A stretch of 12,218 nucleotides of DNA. It comes from an uncultured Bacteroides sp. Lineage in GTDB: Bacteria > Bacteroidota > Bacteroidia > Bacteroidales > Bacteroidaceae. The number at the start of each line of letters is the position of its first letter. Within the stretch, counting starts at the first letter, position 1. The position numbers and the translations under genes are program-made. The notes below the pieces were generated by a model. It ran no database searches. It was not told the origin of the DNA and worked only from the letters and a program-made list of their open reading frames with translations. The stretch covers positions 1 to 12,218 of the forward strand of contig USPQ01000085.1 in assembly GCA_900556625.1 (NCBI GenBank). Direction: 5' to 3'. Below, one piece after another: positions 1-6,415 of the stretch.

Positions 1-16
1 TTCGTAGATTTGCGAA
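1..16 (+). promoter_or_regulatory. Probable promoter and overlapping repressor operator of the blaI-like gene
   Basis: Bases 1-16 form an imperfect palindrome with perfect TTCG/CGAA ends; 12 of 16 positions agree with the reverse complement. TAGATTTG at 5-12 fits the Bacteroides -7 consensus TAnnTTTG and lies wholly inside the dyad. A -33 element would fall outside the window. The start codon at 42 leaves a short leader. BlaI/MecI repressors bind dyads that overlap their own promoters, so autoregulation is inferred; binding itself cannot be seen. Confidence 0.55.
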
Positions 17-41
17 GTAATCGTAATTAAACAACATCTCC

Positions 42-407
42 ATGGAAAAGTTAACAATACAAGAAGAAGAAGTAATGATCTACATTTGGGAGTTACAAAG
101 CTGTTTCGTAAAAGATATCGTTGCGAAGTATCCGCAACCGGCTCCTCCTTATACAACGGTAGCATCGATCGTAAAAAACCTCGAACGAAAGGGGTATGTC
201 ACATCAAAACGTGTGGGAAATACCTATCAATACACTCCTGCCATTCGAGAAAATGAATACAAACGTCACTTTATGAGTAGCGTAGTTCGTAATTACTTTG
301 AAAATTCCTACAAAGAAATGGTTTCTTTCTTTGCCAAAGACCAAAAGTTATCGACTGATGATCTCAAAGACATTATCGAACTGATAGAAAAAGGAAAAGA
401 TAATTAA
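42..407 (+). CDS. BlaI/MecI/CopY-family winged-helix transcriptional repressor
   Basis: A 121-residue protein of normal BlaI/MecI length (about 120-130). Residues 1-70 match the winged-helix DNA-binding domain: the opening LTIQEEEVM helix, the recognition helix around PPYTTVASIVKNLERKGYV, and a wing ending near YQYTP. Residues 75-121 are helical and charged, like the family's dimerisation domain. Family members repress their own operon and are inactivated when the partner BlaR1/MecR1 protease is activated. The M56 protease gene starts 19 bp downstream on the same strand, giving the standard repressor-sensor order, and a dyad overlaps its promoter at 1-16. The ATG at 42 is preferred because it gives the canonical N-terminus. 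The family assignment is firm. The regulated process is unknown, and nothing visible ties it to beta-lactam resistance because no beta-lactamase gene is in the window. Confidence 0.93.
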   Translation: MEKLTIQEEEVMIYIWELQSCFVKDIVAKYPQPAPPYTTVASIVKNLERKGYVTSKRVGNTYQYTPAIRENEYKRHFMSSVVRNYFENSYKEMVSFFAKDQKLSTDDLKDIIELIEKGKDN

Positions 408-426
408 TAGTAAAAAGATATCCATT

Positions 427-2232
427 ATGACTCCGGAATTAGCCTATTTTCTAAAGATAAATGTAGCAATTGCTTTGTTCTACGCCTTCTATCGGTTGTT
501 CTTTCATAAAGACACCTTCTTTCACTGGCGACGGATAGCCTTGTTATGTTTTTTTGCCATTTCCTTGCTCTACCCTTTACTAAATATTGAAGGGTGGATA
601 AAAGCACACGAGCCAATGGTAGCAATGGCAGATCTTTATGCAACAATCATACTTCCGGAACAAGTCGTTACCATTCCACAAGAAACAGAGATTAATTGGC
701 AAGAGCTAATAAAACTTCTCACAGGCATTATCTATTGGAGCGGAGTATTACTACTGACCGCCCGTTTTTTCCTTCAACTAGGAAGTATCATGCGACTGCA
801 TTTTCAATGTTCCAAAAGCCAATTGAAAGGAGTGCGTGTACACCTATTAAAGAAAGAAGCAGGACCGTTCTCTTTTTTTCATTGGATATTCATACACCCA
901 CAGTCACATACCGACTCTGAAATTAGTGAGATAATCACCCATGAAGAAACTCACGCCCGTCAATACCACTCGATAGATGTATTAATCAGTGAAATAATGT
1001 GCATATTCTGCTGGTTCAATCCATTTAGCTGGCTTATGAAACGGGAAGTCAGAGGCAATCTCGAATACATGGCAGACAGCCGGGTATTGGAGACGGGACA
1101 TGACAGTAAATCATACCAGTACCACTTGTTAGGACTGGCTCATCACAAGGCTGCAGCAAATTTATCAAATAGTTTCAATGTTTTACCACTTAAAAATCGT
1201 ATCAAAATGATGAACAAACGAAGAACCAAAGAAATAGGAAGAACAAAATATATCATGTTTCTTCCCTTGGCTGCCTTGTTGATGATTGTCAGCAACATCG
1301 AAATAGTAGCCCGTACCACAGAAAGATTTGCAAAAGAGGTTATGGAACAGGTTAACACTCCTCAGCCGGAAATTGCAAATATCCCCGAACTGCAAAGTGA
1401 AGAAATTCAGCAAACAGTCGCTCTGCCGGCCAAAAAAGAAATCGCAAAGTCAACACCTATCGCTCAAAGCAAGAGTATACCCGATTCTGTGGTATTTGAA
1501 GTTGTAGAAGTAATGCCCGAATTTCCGGGAGGGCAACAAGCCTTGATGCAATATTTAGCTAAAAACATCAAATATCCTGTAACAGCTCATGAAAACGGAA
1601 AACAAGGACGCGTCATTGTTAGTTTCGTTGTTAAAAAAGACGGAAACATATCCGACATAAAAGTAGCCCGAAGCGTAGATCCCTATCTTGACAAGGAAGC
1701 TGTAAGAGTAATTGCCGCTATGCCCCAATGGAAACCGGGTAAACAAAGAGGAGAAAATGTAAATGTCAGATTCTCAGTTCCTGTAATGTTCAGGCTACAA
1801 GGTCCAGCTCCTTCAAAGGGAAAAGAAATAAAACAAGCTGATCTGGAAGAAGTAGTTGTAGTAGCGTATGGTCCAAAAGAAGATTCTAATGCCAACGCAA
1901 CAGACGCAAAATCAGGTACAGCACTCAAAGTAGCGGAAGTAATGCCTAAATTCCCCGGAGGAATACCCGGTCTGATGCAATATCTTGCCAGAAACATCAA
2001 ATATCCGACTATTGCACAAAAGAATAAGGAGCAAGGCAGAGTCATCCTACAAATGATTGTCGGTAAAGACGGAAGCATATCCAATATAAAAGTATTGCGT
2101 AGCATATCTCCGTTGCTTGATGCAGAGGCGATCCGTGTAGTGAGCACTATGCCCAAATGGGAACCCGGACAACAAGGCGGACAAGCCATTGCAGTAGAAT
2201 ATACCCTTCCGATAGTTTTCAAATTACAATAA
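427..2232 (+). CDS. BlaR1-like M56 membrane metalloprotease with two TonB C-terminal domains
   Basis: A 601-residue integral membrane protein. Hydrophobic segments lie near residues 10-27, 36-53, 97-118 and 274-294, the four-helix plan of BlaR1/MecR1. The zinc-protease signature HEETH is at 172-176 with a likely third ligand E213 in NLEYMAD, so it looks catalytically intact. In BlaR1 the segment after the last helix is an extracytoplasmic penicillin-binding sensor. Here it is replaced by a linker (about 295-350) and two TonB C-terminal domains (about 352-457 and 498-601), each with an EVMPxFPGG start and a P-V-x-F-x-LQ-like end. Between them, residues 473-482 read LEEVVVVAYG, resembling the TonB box of SusC-type receptors. 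With the repressor gene 19 bp upstream, the likely role is signal-dependent proteolysis that relieves repression. The input may be TonB-system or envelope related, but this is inference. Family call sure; substrate and ligand unknown. Confidence 0.92.
   Translation: MTPELAYFLKINVAIALFYAFYRLFFHKDTFFHWRRIALLCFFAISLLYPLLNIEGWIKAHEPMVAMADLYATIILPEQVVTIPQETEINWQELIKLLTGIIYWSGVLLLTARFFLQLGSIMRLHFQCSKSQLKGVRVHLLKKEAGPFSFFHWIFIHPQSHTDSEISEIITHEETHARQYHSIDVLISEIMCIFCWFNPFSWLMKREVRGNLEYMADSRVLETGHDSKSYQYHLLGLAHHKAAANLSNSFNVLPLKNRIKMMNKRRTKEIGRTKYIMFLPLAALLMIVSNIEIVARTTERFAKEVMEQVNTPQPEIANIPELQSEEIQQTVALPAKKEIAKSTPIAQSKSIPDSVVFEVVEVMPEFPGGQQALMQYLAKNIKYPVTAHENGKQGRVIVSFVVKKDGNISDIKVARSVDPYLDKEAVRVIAAMPQWKPGKQRGENVNVRFSVPVMFRLQGPAPSKGKEIKQADLEEVVVVAYGPKEDSNANATDAKSGTALKVAEVMPKFPGGIPGLMQYLARNIKYPTIAQKNKEQGRVILQMIVGKDGSISNIKVLRSISPLLDAEAIRVVSTMPKWEPGQQGGQAIAVEYTLPIVFKLQ
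1480..2229 (+). repeat. Tandem duplication of the TonB C-terminal domain within the M56 protease gene
   Basis: Two copies of a roughly 100-residue TonB_C module, codons 352-457 (bases 1480-1797) and 498-601 (bases 1918-2229). Shared landmarks are EVMPxFPGG, LMQYLAxNIKYP, QGRVI, KDGxIS-IKV-RS, LD-EA-RV and MPxWxPG. The copies differ at many codons, so this is an old duplication and not a recent one. The linker at 458-497 holds the TonB-box-like motif. Confidence 0.85.
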
Positions 2233-2240
2233 ACATTTCC

Positions 2241-2296
2241 CCGGTGCCGCGCCTCCTCCCCCATATCGGGGGAGATAAGGCGTTCATCGGTATCGG
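2241..2296 (+). other. Long intergenic stem-loop, possible attenuator or terminator
   Basis: Three nested stems: 2241-2249 with 2288-2296, 2250-2254 with 2278-2282, and 2256-2262 (CTCCCCC) with 2268-2274 (GGGGGAG) around an ATATC loop. The outer stem contains two G-T oppositions that pair as G-U only in + strand RNA, the sense of the flanking genes. No U-tract follows directly; T-runs come about 15-25 bases later (2311-2315, 2320-2325). It begins 8 bp after the protease stop, so it may limit read-through or protect the 3' end. Confidence 0.6.
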
Positions 2297-2322
2297 AAAA
2301 AAGATACATCTTTTTCTACTTT

Positions 2323-2356
2323 TTTGAGGATAGTCACAAAAATATCGTTATATTTG
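2323..2356 (+). promoter_or_regulatory. Predicted Bacteroides-type promoter of the TlpA-like gene
   Basis: TATATTTG at 2349-2356 matches the -7 consensus TAnnTTTG. A TTTG at 2323-2326 may serve as the -33 element, with 22 bases between them, slightly longer than usual. The start codon chosen at 2378 lies just beyond. This places transcription start downstream of the alternative TTG at 2324, arguing against that upstream start. Confidence 0.6.
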
Positions 2357-2377
2357 TTCGAAATAAACACTATTCGT

Positions 2378-4273
2378 ATGAAAAGATTCTCATGGATTAT
2401 GGGTTTGATACTCTGCGTAGTTTGCACCGTACAAGCCAAAGACAGAGTTATCGAGCGCCCACCTTTTCTAGCTTGGAGCTCTTCAAATATTGAAGTTGAC
2501 AAAATTGTCATGAGTGACACAGTTACCACTGTATACATCAAAGCATTTTATCGTCCGAAATACTGGATAAAAATAGCCAGTGGCAGTTTCCTCAAAGATG
2601 AAAAAGGGGCCTTATACCCGATCCGCAAAGGTGTAGGCATCACATTGGACAAAGAATTCTGGATGCCTGAATCCGGTGAGGCAGAATTTCAGTTACTTTT
2701 CCCACCCATACCAGCAAACGTAACAAGTCTGGATTTCTCAGAAGGAGATTTTGACGGAGCATACAAAATATGGGGAATACAGTTGAATGAAAAAGATTTC
2801 CGTAAGTCTGCATTACCCAAAGGAGCCGTTATTCATAAGATAAACAAAAAGGCAGAACTGCCGGTACCTGAATTTGCGTATGGAAAAGCAACATTAAAAG
2901 GACAAGTGACAGGGTATCAAAAAGATATGCCAAGCTCCGGACAGTTACGTTTAAACGACCCGATCAGGTGGTTAAATTATGCCGAAGAAGTAACTATCAA
3001 GGAAGACGGAAGTTTTCAGGTTCAGACAGATGTTATTACCGTAACTCCTGCCACCCTTGTTTTCCCCTTTGCACAAATTCCTTGCTTGCTGGCTCCTGGA
3101 AAAGAAAGTACTATCATCGTTAACACAGCCGAGTGTTCACGCCAACAATCACATCTCCAGAAAGACAACAAGCCCTATGGCAAAAAAGCTTATTATGGAG
3201 GTTATCTGGCTGACCTTCAACAAGAGTTATCAGACAATTCTATTCCAAGTAACTTGGTTGACAACCCGAGCAAGATTGTCAAAGATGTAGCCGGAAAAGA
3301 TATAAACGGACTAAAAGATTACTTTTTAGAGAAACGTCTTAACACCTACAAACAGATAGATGAAGCTCCTCTCAGTTCTGCTGCCAAAGAAATTCTGAAA
3401 GCCAATACGGATATTACCACAGCTATCGGATTATTTATGGGAAAAGACATTATCATGCGTGCCCATGTTGTCAGTCAGAAATTAAACAGAGAACAGACTA
3501 AAGAGTATTACACAAATACCAAAATAGAATTTCCAGTCGATTATCTTGATGTACTCAAAGATTTTACACTCAATGAGCCGGTAGATTTGTATGCCCCGGA
3601 ATTTGCATACGGAGCAGGAATATTCAGTTCCAGAAAAGATCTTATGGAAGAGAAGTTGGGTACCAACCAAGGAATCTTGTTTCAAATGGGAGAAGCATAC
3701 AAGTGCTATCGCTCCATAGAAGATTTCACACCATTGACTGCCGAACAGAAAGCAGTCCTTGAAGCCCTGCCTTCTCCTGCCTACAAACAGTTGTTGACGG
3801 TCCTTAATGATAAACTACTCAAGAAGATAGAACTGAACAAGCAAAAGACCGGATATAAAATCAATGAAATCGGGAAAGTAACAAACGAAGAACTCTTTTC
3901 GACTATCATCTCCAAATTCCGCGGACACGTACTGCTGGTTGACTTCTGGGCAACTTGGTGCGGACCGTGCCGAATGGCCAACAAGGCTATGATCCCCATG
4001 AAAGAAGAACTGAAAGACGAAGACATTCTTTACCTGTATATCACAGGAGAAACCTCTCCGAAAGGCACTTGGGAGAATATGATCCCCGATATTCACGGAG
4101 AACATTTCCGCGTAACAAATGATCAATGGGCGTATCTGATGTCTACGTTTAAAATCGGCGGAGTTCCTACTTATTTCGTAATAGATGCAGAAGGAAATAC
4201 GACCTTCAAGCAAACGGGATTCCCAGGTACAGACACGATGAAAAAGCAACTGATGAAAGCTTTAAAGAAGTAA
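2378..4273 (+). CDS. Secreted TlpA-like thioredoxin-fold protein with a long N-terminal region
   Basis: A 631-residue protein from the ATG at 2378. It opens with a signal peptide (MKRFSWIMGLILCVVCTVQA, probable cleavage before KD), which favours this start over a TTG 54 bp upstream. No clear lipobox is seen. Residues about 490-631 form a TlpA/AhpC-type thioredoxin fold with the CxxC motif WCGPC at 527-531 and the cis-proline motif GGVPTYFVID. Expected activity is thiol-disulfide exchange in the periplasm, but the partner is unknown. The first 480 residues are not firmly recognised; one part (about 172-255) looks like the beta-rich domains often placed before TlpA modules in Bacteroidota. The gene has its own promoter and ends before a strong terminator, so it may be monocistronic, although it lies next to the repressor-protease pair and may belong to the same response. 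Confidence 0.88.
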   Translation: MKRFSWIMGLILCVVCTVQAKDRVIERPPFLAWSSSNIEVDKIVMSDTVTTVYIKAFYRPKYWIKIASGSFLKDEKGALYPIRKGVGITLDKEFWMPESGEAEFQLLFPPIPANVTSLDFSEGDFDGAYKIWGIQLNEKDFRKSALPKGAVIHKINKKAELPVPEFAYGKATLKGQVTGYQKDMPSSGQLRLNDPIRWLNYAEEVTIKEDGSFQVQTDVITVTPATLVFPFAQIPCLLAPGKESTIIVNTAECSRQQSHLQKDNKPYGKKAYYGGYLADLQQELSDNSIPSNLVDNPSKIVKDVAGKDINGLKDYFLEKRLNTYKQIDEAPLSSAAKEILKANTDITTAIGLFMGKDIIMRAHVVSQKLNREQTKEYYTNTKIEFPVDYLDVLKDFTLNEPVDLYAPEFAYGAGIFSSRKDLMEEKLGTNQGILFQMGEAYKCYRSIEDFTPLTAEQKAVLEALPSPAYKQLLTVLNDKLLKKIELNKQKTGYKINEIGKVTNEELFSTIISKFRGHVLLVDFWATWCGPCRMANKAMIPMKEELKDEDILYLYITGETSPKGTWENMIPDIHGEHFRVTNDQWAYLMSTFKIGGVPTYFVIDAEGNTTFKQTGFPGTDTMKKQLMKALKK

Positions 4274-4301
4274 TCGTAAAGTACATCACCTTGATCATAG
4301 G

Positions 4302-4343
4302 AAACGCCTCCATAGTCTTTTCGAAAACTATGGAGGCGTTTTT
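4302..4343 (+). terminator. Rho-independent terminator between convergent genes
   Basis: A perfect 15-bp stem (4302-4316 with 4327-4341, core ACGCCTCCATAGT) closes a 10-base loop and runs into five T residues (4339-4343). It lies 28 bp after the TlpA-like stop and ends the + strand unit. The reverse strand carries only a short T run after the stem, so it may also act, more weakly, on transcripts from the mrp side. Confidence 0.88.
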
Positions 4344-4399
4344 ATACGATTACGGAAGCTTGTCGTCATCACAAGCGATTCAATCTCTGTCCGTCCTGC

Positions 4400-5500
4400 T
4401 TATTTATGCATCTCAACAATCTGTGTCGGAGCCATTTCTACGTTTCGCCGATCAACCTGACGCACCACACTGGCAGCCAACGACAAGAAAGCACGGCCAG
4501 TCACCGAATCTCCATCCAGTACAACAGGCGTACCATTGTCTCCTCCTTCGCAAATACTCTGCACAATAGGAATCTGTCCCAGCAAAGGAACATTCATCTC
4601 CTCCGCCAACTTCTTGGCTCCTTCCTTACCGAAGATATAGTATTTATTCTCCGGAAGTTCGGCAGGAGTAAACCAAGCCATATTCTCAACTAATCCGAGA
4701 ATAGGCACATTCACCTTATCATTAGTGAACATATTGATTCCCTTACGGGCATCCGCTAAAGCTACCGCCTGCGGAGTGCTGACAACAATAGCGCCTGTCA
4801 TAGCCAACGTCTGCACGACAGTCAAATGAATATCACTCGTGCCCGGAGGAAGGTCAATCAGGAAATAATCCAGTTCACCCCAAGAGGCATCGCCAATCAA
4901 CTGTTTCAGCGCATTGCTAGCCATTCCACCACGCCACAACGTAGCCTGATCGGGATCGACAAAGAAGCCGATAGACAATAACTTCACACCGTATTTCTCA
5001 ACAGGAATAATCAAGTCGCGACCGTCAATACGTTCGGCATACGGACGCGCGTCCTCCACCTGAAACATTTTCGGCATAGATGGTCCGAAGATATCCGCAT
5101 CAAGCAAACCGACCTTATAACCCAATTTTGCCAAAGCAACTGCCAGATTCGCCGAGACGGTAGACTTGCCTACCCCACCCTTACCGGAAGATATACCGAT
5201 GATATTCTTCACCTGCGGAAGCAGCTTTCCTACTTCCGGACGGGCAGCCTGCTTGCTTTCCGTCGCAACCGTAACTTGCACATCAGGCGACACATAAGTA
5301 TGAATAGCTGTTTCGGCAGCCTTCACCATAGATTTCATAAACGGATCGGTCGGCTTCTCAAATATCAATGAGAAACTGACTGACATACCATCAATCCGGA
5401 GATTATCAGCAACCATCTCCGCTTCCACCAGATTCTTTCCCGTACCGGGATAACGCACCGTAGCCAGTGCATCCAATATTAATTTAGGATAAAGTGTCAT
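4400..5500 (-). CDS. mrp: Mrp/ApbC/NBP35-family P-loop ATPase (iron-sulfur carrier family)
   Basis: A 366-residue protein. Residues 1-80 resemble the MIP18/DUF59 domain that precedes Mrp ATPases. From about residue 98 comes the MinD/Mrp ATPase with the deviant Walker A motif GKGGVGKST (106-114), LLDADIFGPSMP (about 132-143), DLPPGTSD (216-223) and the VENMAW segment (271-276). Family members bind and transfer Fe-S clusters to apoproteins as dimers in the cytoplasm. The usual CPxC cluster motif after the ENM segment is absent: this stretch reads FTPAELPENK, and the only cysteine in the protein is C317. The DUF59-like domain also lacks its cysteine. The gene is last in the - strand cluster, 51 bp after trmB. 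The family call is firm, but an Fe-S carrier role by the classic mechanism is doubtful. Confidence 0.9.
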   Translation of the reverse strand: MTLYPKLILDALATVRYPGTGKNLVEAEMVADNLRIDGMSVSFSLIFEKPTDPFMKSMVKAAETAIHTYVSPDVQVTVATESKQAARPEVGKLLPQVKNIIGISSGKGGVGKSTVSANLAVALAKLGYKVGLLDADIFGPSMPKMFQVEDARPYAERIDGRDLIIPVEKYGVKLLSIGFFVDPDQATLWRGGMASNALKQLIGDASWGELDYFLIDLPPGTSDIHLTVVQTLAMTGAIVVSTPQAVALADARKGINMFTNDKVNVPILGLVENMAWFTPAELPENKYYIFGKEGAKKLAEEMNVPLLGQIPIVQSICEGGDNGTPVVLDGDSVTGRAFLSLAASVVRQVDRRNVEMAPTQIVEMHK

Positions 5501-5517
5501 AATTCATTCAGAGTTGA

Positions 5518-5542
5518 GAGCGGAACGTCGAACGTTCCACTC
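5518..5542 (-). other. Intergenic hairpin between trmB and mrp
   Basis: On the - strand this reads as an 11-bp stem, GAGTGGAACGT and ACGTTCCGCTC, around a TCG loop. The one irregular position is a G-U pair in - strand RNA but an A-C mismatch in + strand RNA, so the structure favours the sense transcript. No U-tract follows in the sense direction, so a terminator is unlikely. It may instead influence mRNA processing or mrp translation, since it ends 17 bases before the mrp start. Confidence 0.6.
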
Positions 5543-5551
5543 AATTATTCT

Positions 5552-6310
5552 TTATTTACTAGTCTGCAATCCACTCCGCTTACTACGATTATAACTGCGG
5601 TATGAATCCAGTTCAATTTCCACATCCGGTTCCTTCAACTGTCCTTCTTGCGGAAGGCGGAATTTGATATACTTGATATTTAAACCCCGGTCGAGCCATT
5701 GTTGTTCATAGTAGGTCTTGATACCAAGAATATCGTCTACCAGATCCGAATGATATAAATCCTCCGTCATAAACTCCACCGGAAGCCCGTTCGTTTCTAT
5801 CATATACTTTGTATAAGTGAACATAAAGTTACTGTCCGTCTTCAGGTGAATGATACCGTTCGGTTTGAGGAACTTCCGATACCGTTCCATAAAATAGGTC
5901 GAAGTAAGCCGCTTGGTCGCCTTCTTCATTTGCGGGTCGGAGAACGTAAGCCATATCTCGCTCACTTCGCCTTCGGCAAAGAACCGTTCGATGATTTCAA
6001 TGTTCGTGCGCAGGAATGCCACATTCTTCATTCCGGCCTGCAACGACTCCGTTGCCCCCGTCCACATACGGGCTCCTTTAATATCTACCGCAATAAAGTT
6101 CTTTTCAGGAAACATCTTCCCCAGACCGACCGTATATTCTCCCCGTCCACAGCCCAGTTCGAGCACAATCGGATGATCGTTCTTGAAAAACTCCTTGTGC
6201 CAATTTCCCTTCATGTCAAAAGGCACATTATCCACTGCCGAATACGGATATTCGAACACATGCGGATAACTCGCCATATCGGCAAACTTCTCTAATTTAT
6301 TCTTTCCCAT
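5552..6310 (-). CDS. trmB: tRNA (guanine-N7-)-methyltransferase
   Basis: A 252-residue SAM-dependent methyltransferase that makes m7G at position 46 of tRNAs in the cytoplasm. The SAM-binding motif ELGCGRGEYT is at 51-60 and an acidic strand end VDIKG at 75-79. The TrmB signature is present as LTFSDPQMKK (121-130) followed by KRLTS, in place of the E. coli-like FPDPWxKxRH. The C-terminal TYYEQQWLDRG (199-209) corresponds to the substrate-binding T-x-x-E-x-x-x...G region. Length is close to the usual 220-250. The ATG at 6310 follows ilvE on the same strand after a 105-bp gap filled by a large inverted repeat, and mrp follows 51 bp later. Two tRNA-modification genes, this and mnmA, share the cluster. 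The assignment is confident. Confidence 0.93.
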   Translation of the reverse strand: MGKNKLEKFADMASYPHVFEYPYSAVDNVPFDMKGNWHKEFFKNDHPIVLELGCGRGEYTVGLGKMFPEKNFIAVDIKGARMWTGATESLQAGMKNVAFLRTNIEIIERFFAEGEVSEIWLTFSDPQMKKATKRLTSTYFMERYRKFLKPNGIIHLKTDSNFMFTYTKYMIETNGLPVEFMTEDLYHSDLVDDILGIKTYYEQQWLDRGLNIKYIKFRLPQEGQLKEPDVEIELDSYRSYNRSKRSGLQTSK

Positions 6311-6329
6311 TCAATCTTTATAAGTTTCT

Positions 6330-6405
6330 CACCACAGAGAACACAAAAGACACAGAGATTATAAATGAATTATAAGGCTCCGTGTCCTTTGTGTCCTCTG
6401 TGGCG
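6330..6405 (-). repeat. Large inverted repeat with 9-nt periodic arms between ilvE and trmB
   Basis: Arms 6330-6357 and 6378-6405 are 28 bases each and complementary at 24 positions. The 20-base spacer adds an inner TTATAA/TTATAA stem (6359-6364 and 6370-6375). Each arm is built of roughly 9-nt units of the form ACACARAGR. All four irregular pairs are G-U in - strand RNA (the ilvE-trmB sense) and A-C in + strand RNA. It starts 10 bases after the ilvE stop and ends about 20 bases before the trmB start. No U-tract follows, so it is more like a dispersed palindromic element or mRNA-stability structure than a terminator. Confidence 0.8.
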
Positions 6406-6415
6406 AAAGATAGTA

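Noticed and set aside
42..2232. Beta-lactam resistance operon
   Set aside because: BlaI/BlaR1-type families are present, but there is no penicillin-binding sensor domain and no beta-lactamase or PBP gene in the window.
1683..2309. 208-codon - strand frame opposite the TonB_C domains
   Set aside because: Lies under a strongly conserved + strand domain and runs into the intergenic hairpin; Cys/Pro/Ser-rich shadow composition.
2345..2361. Second copy of the repressor operator at the TlpA-like promoter
   Set aside because: TCG and CGA flank the -7 box, but the spacing differs from the 1-16 dyad and the inner positions do not match, so co-regulation cannot be claimed.
2324..2377. Upstream TTG start extending the TlpA-like protein by 18 residues
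   Set aside because: It precedes the predicted -7 box and would place extra residues before a clear signal peptide.
4291..4569. 92-codon + strand frame starting in the terminator
   Set aside because: Starts at the terminator and then runs antisense through the 3' end of mrp; no coding signal.
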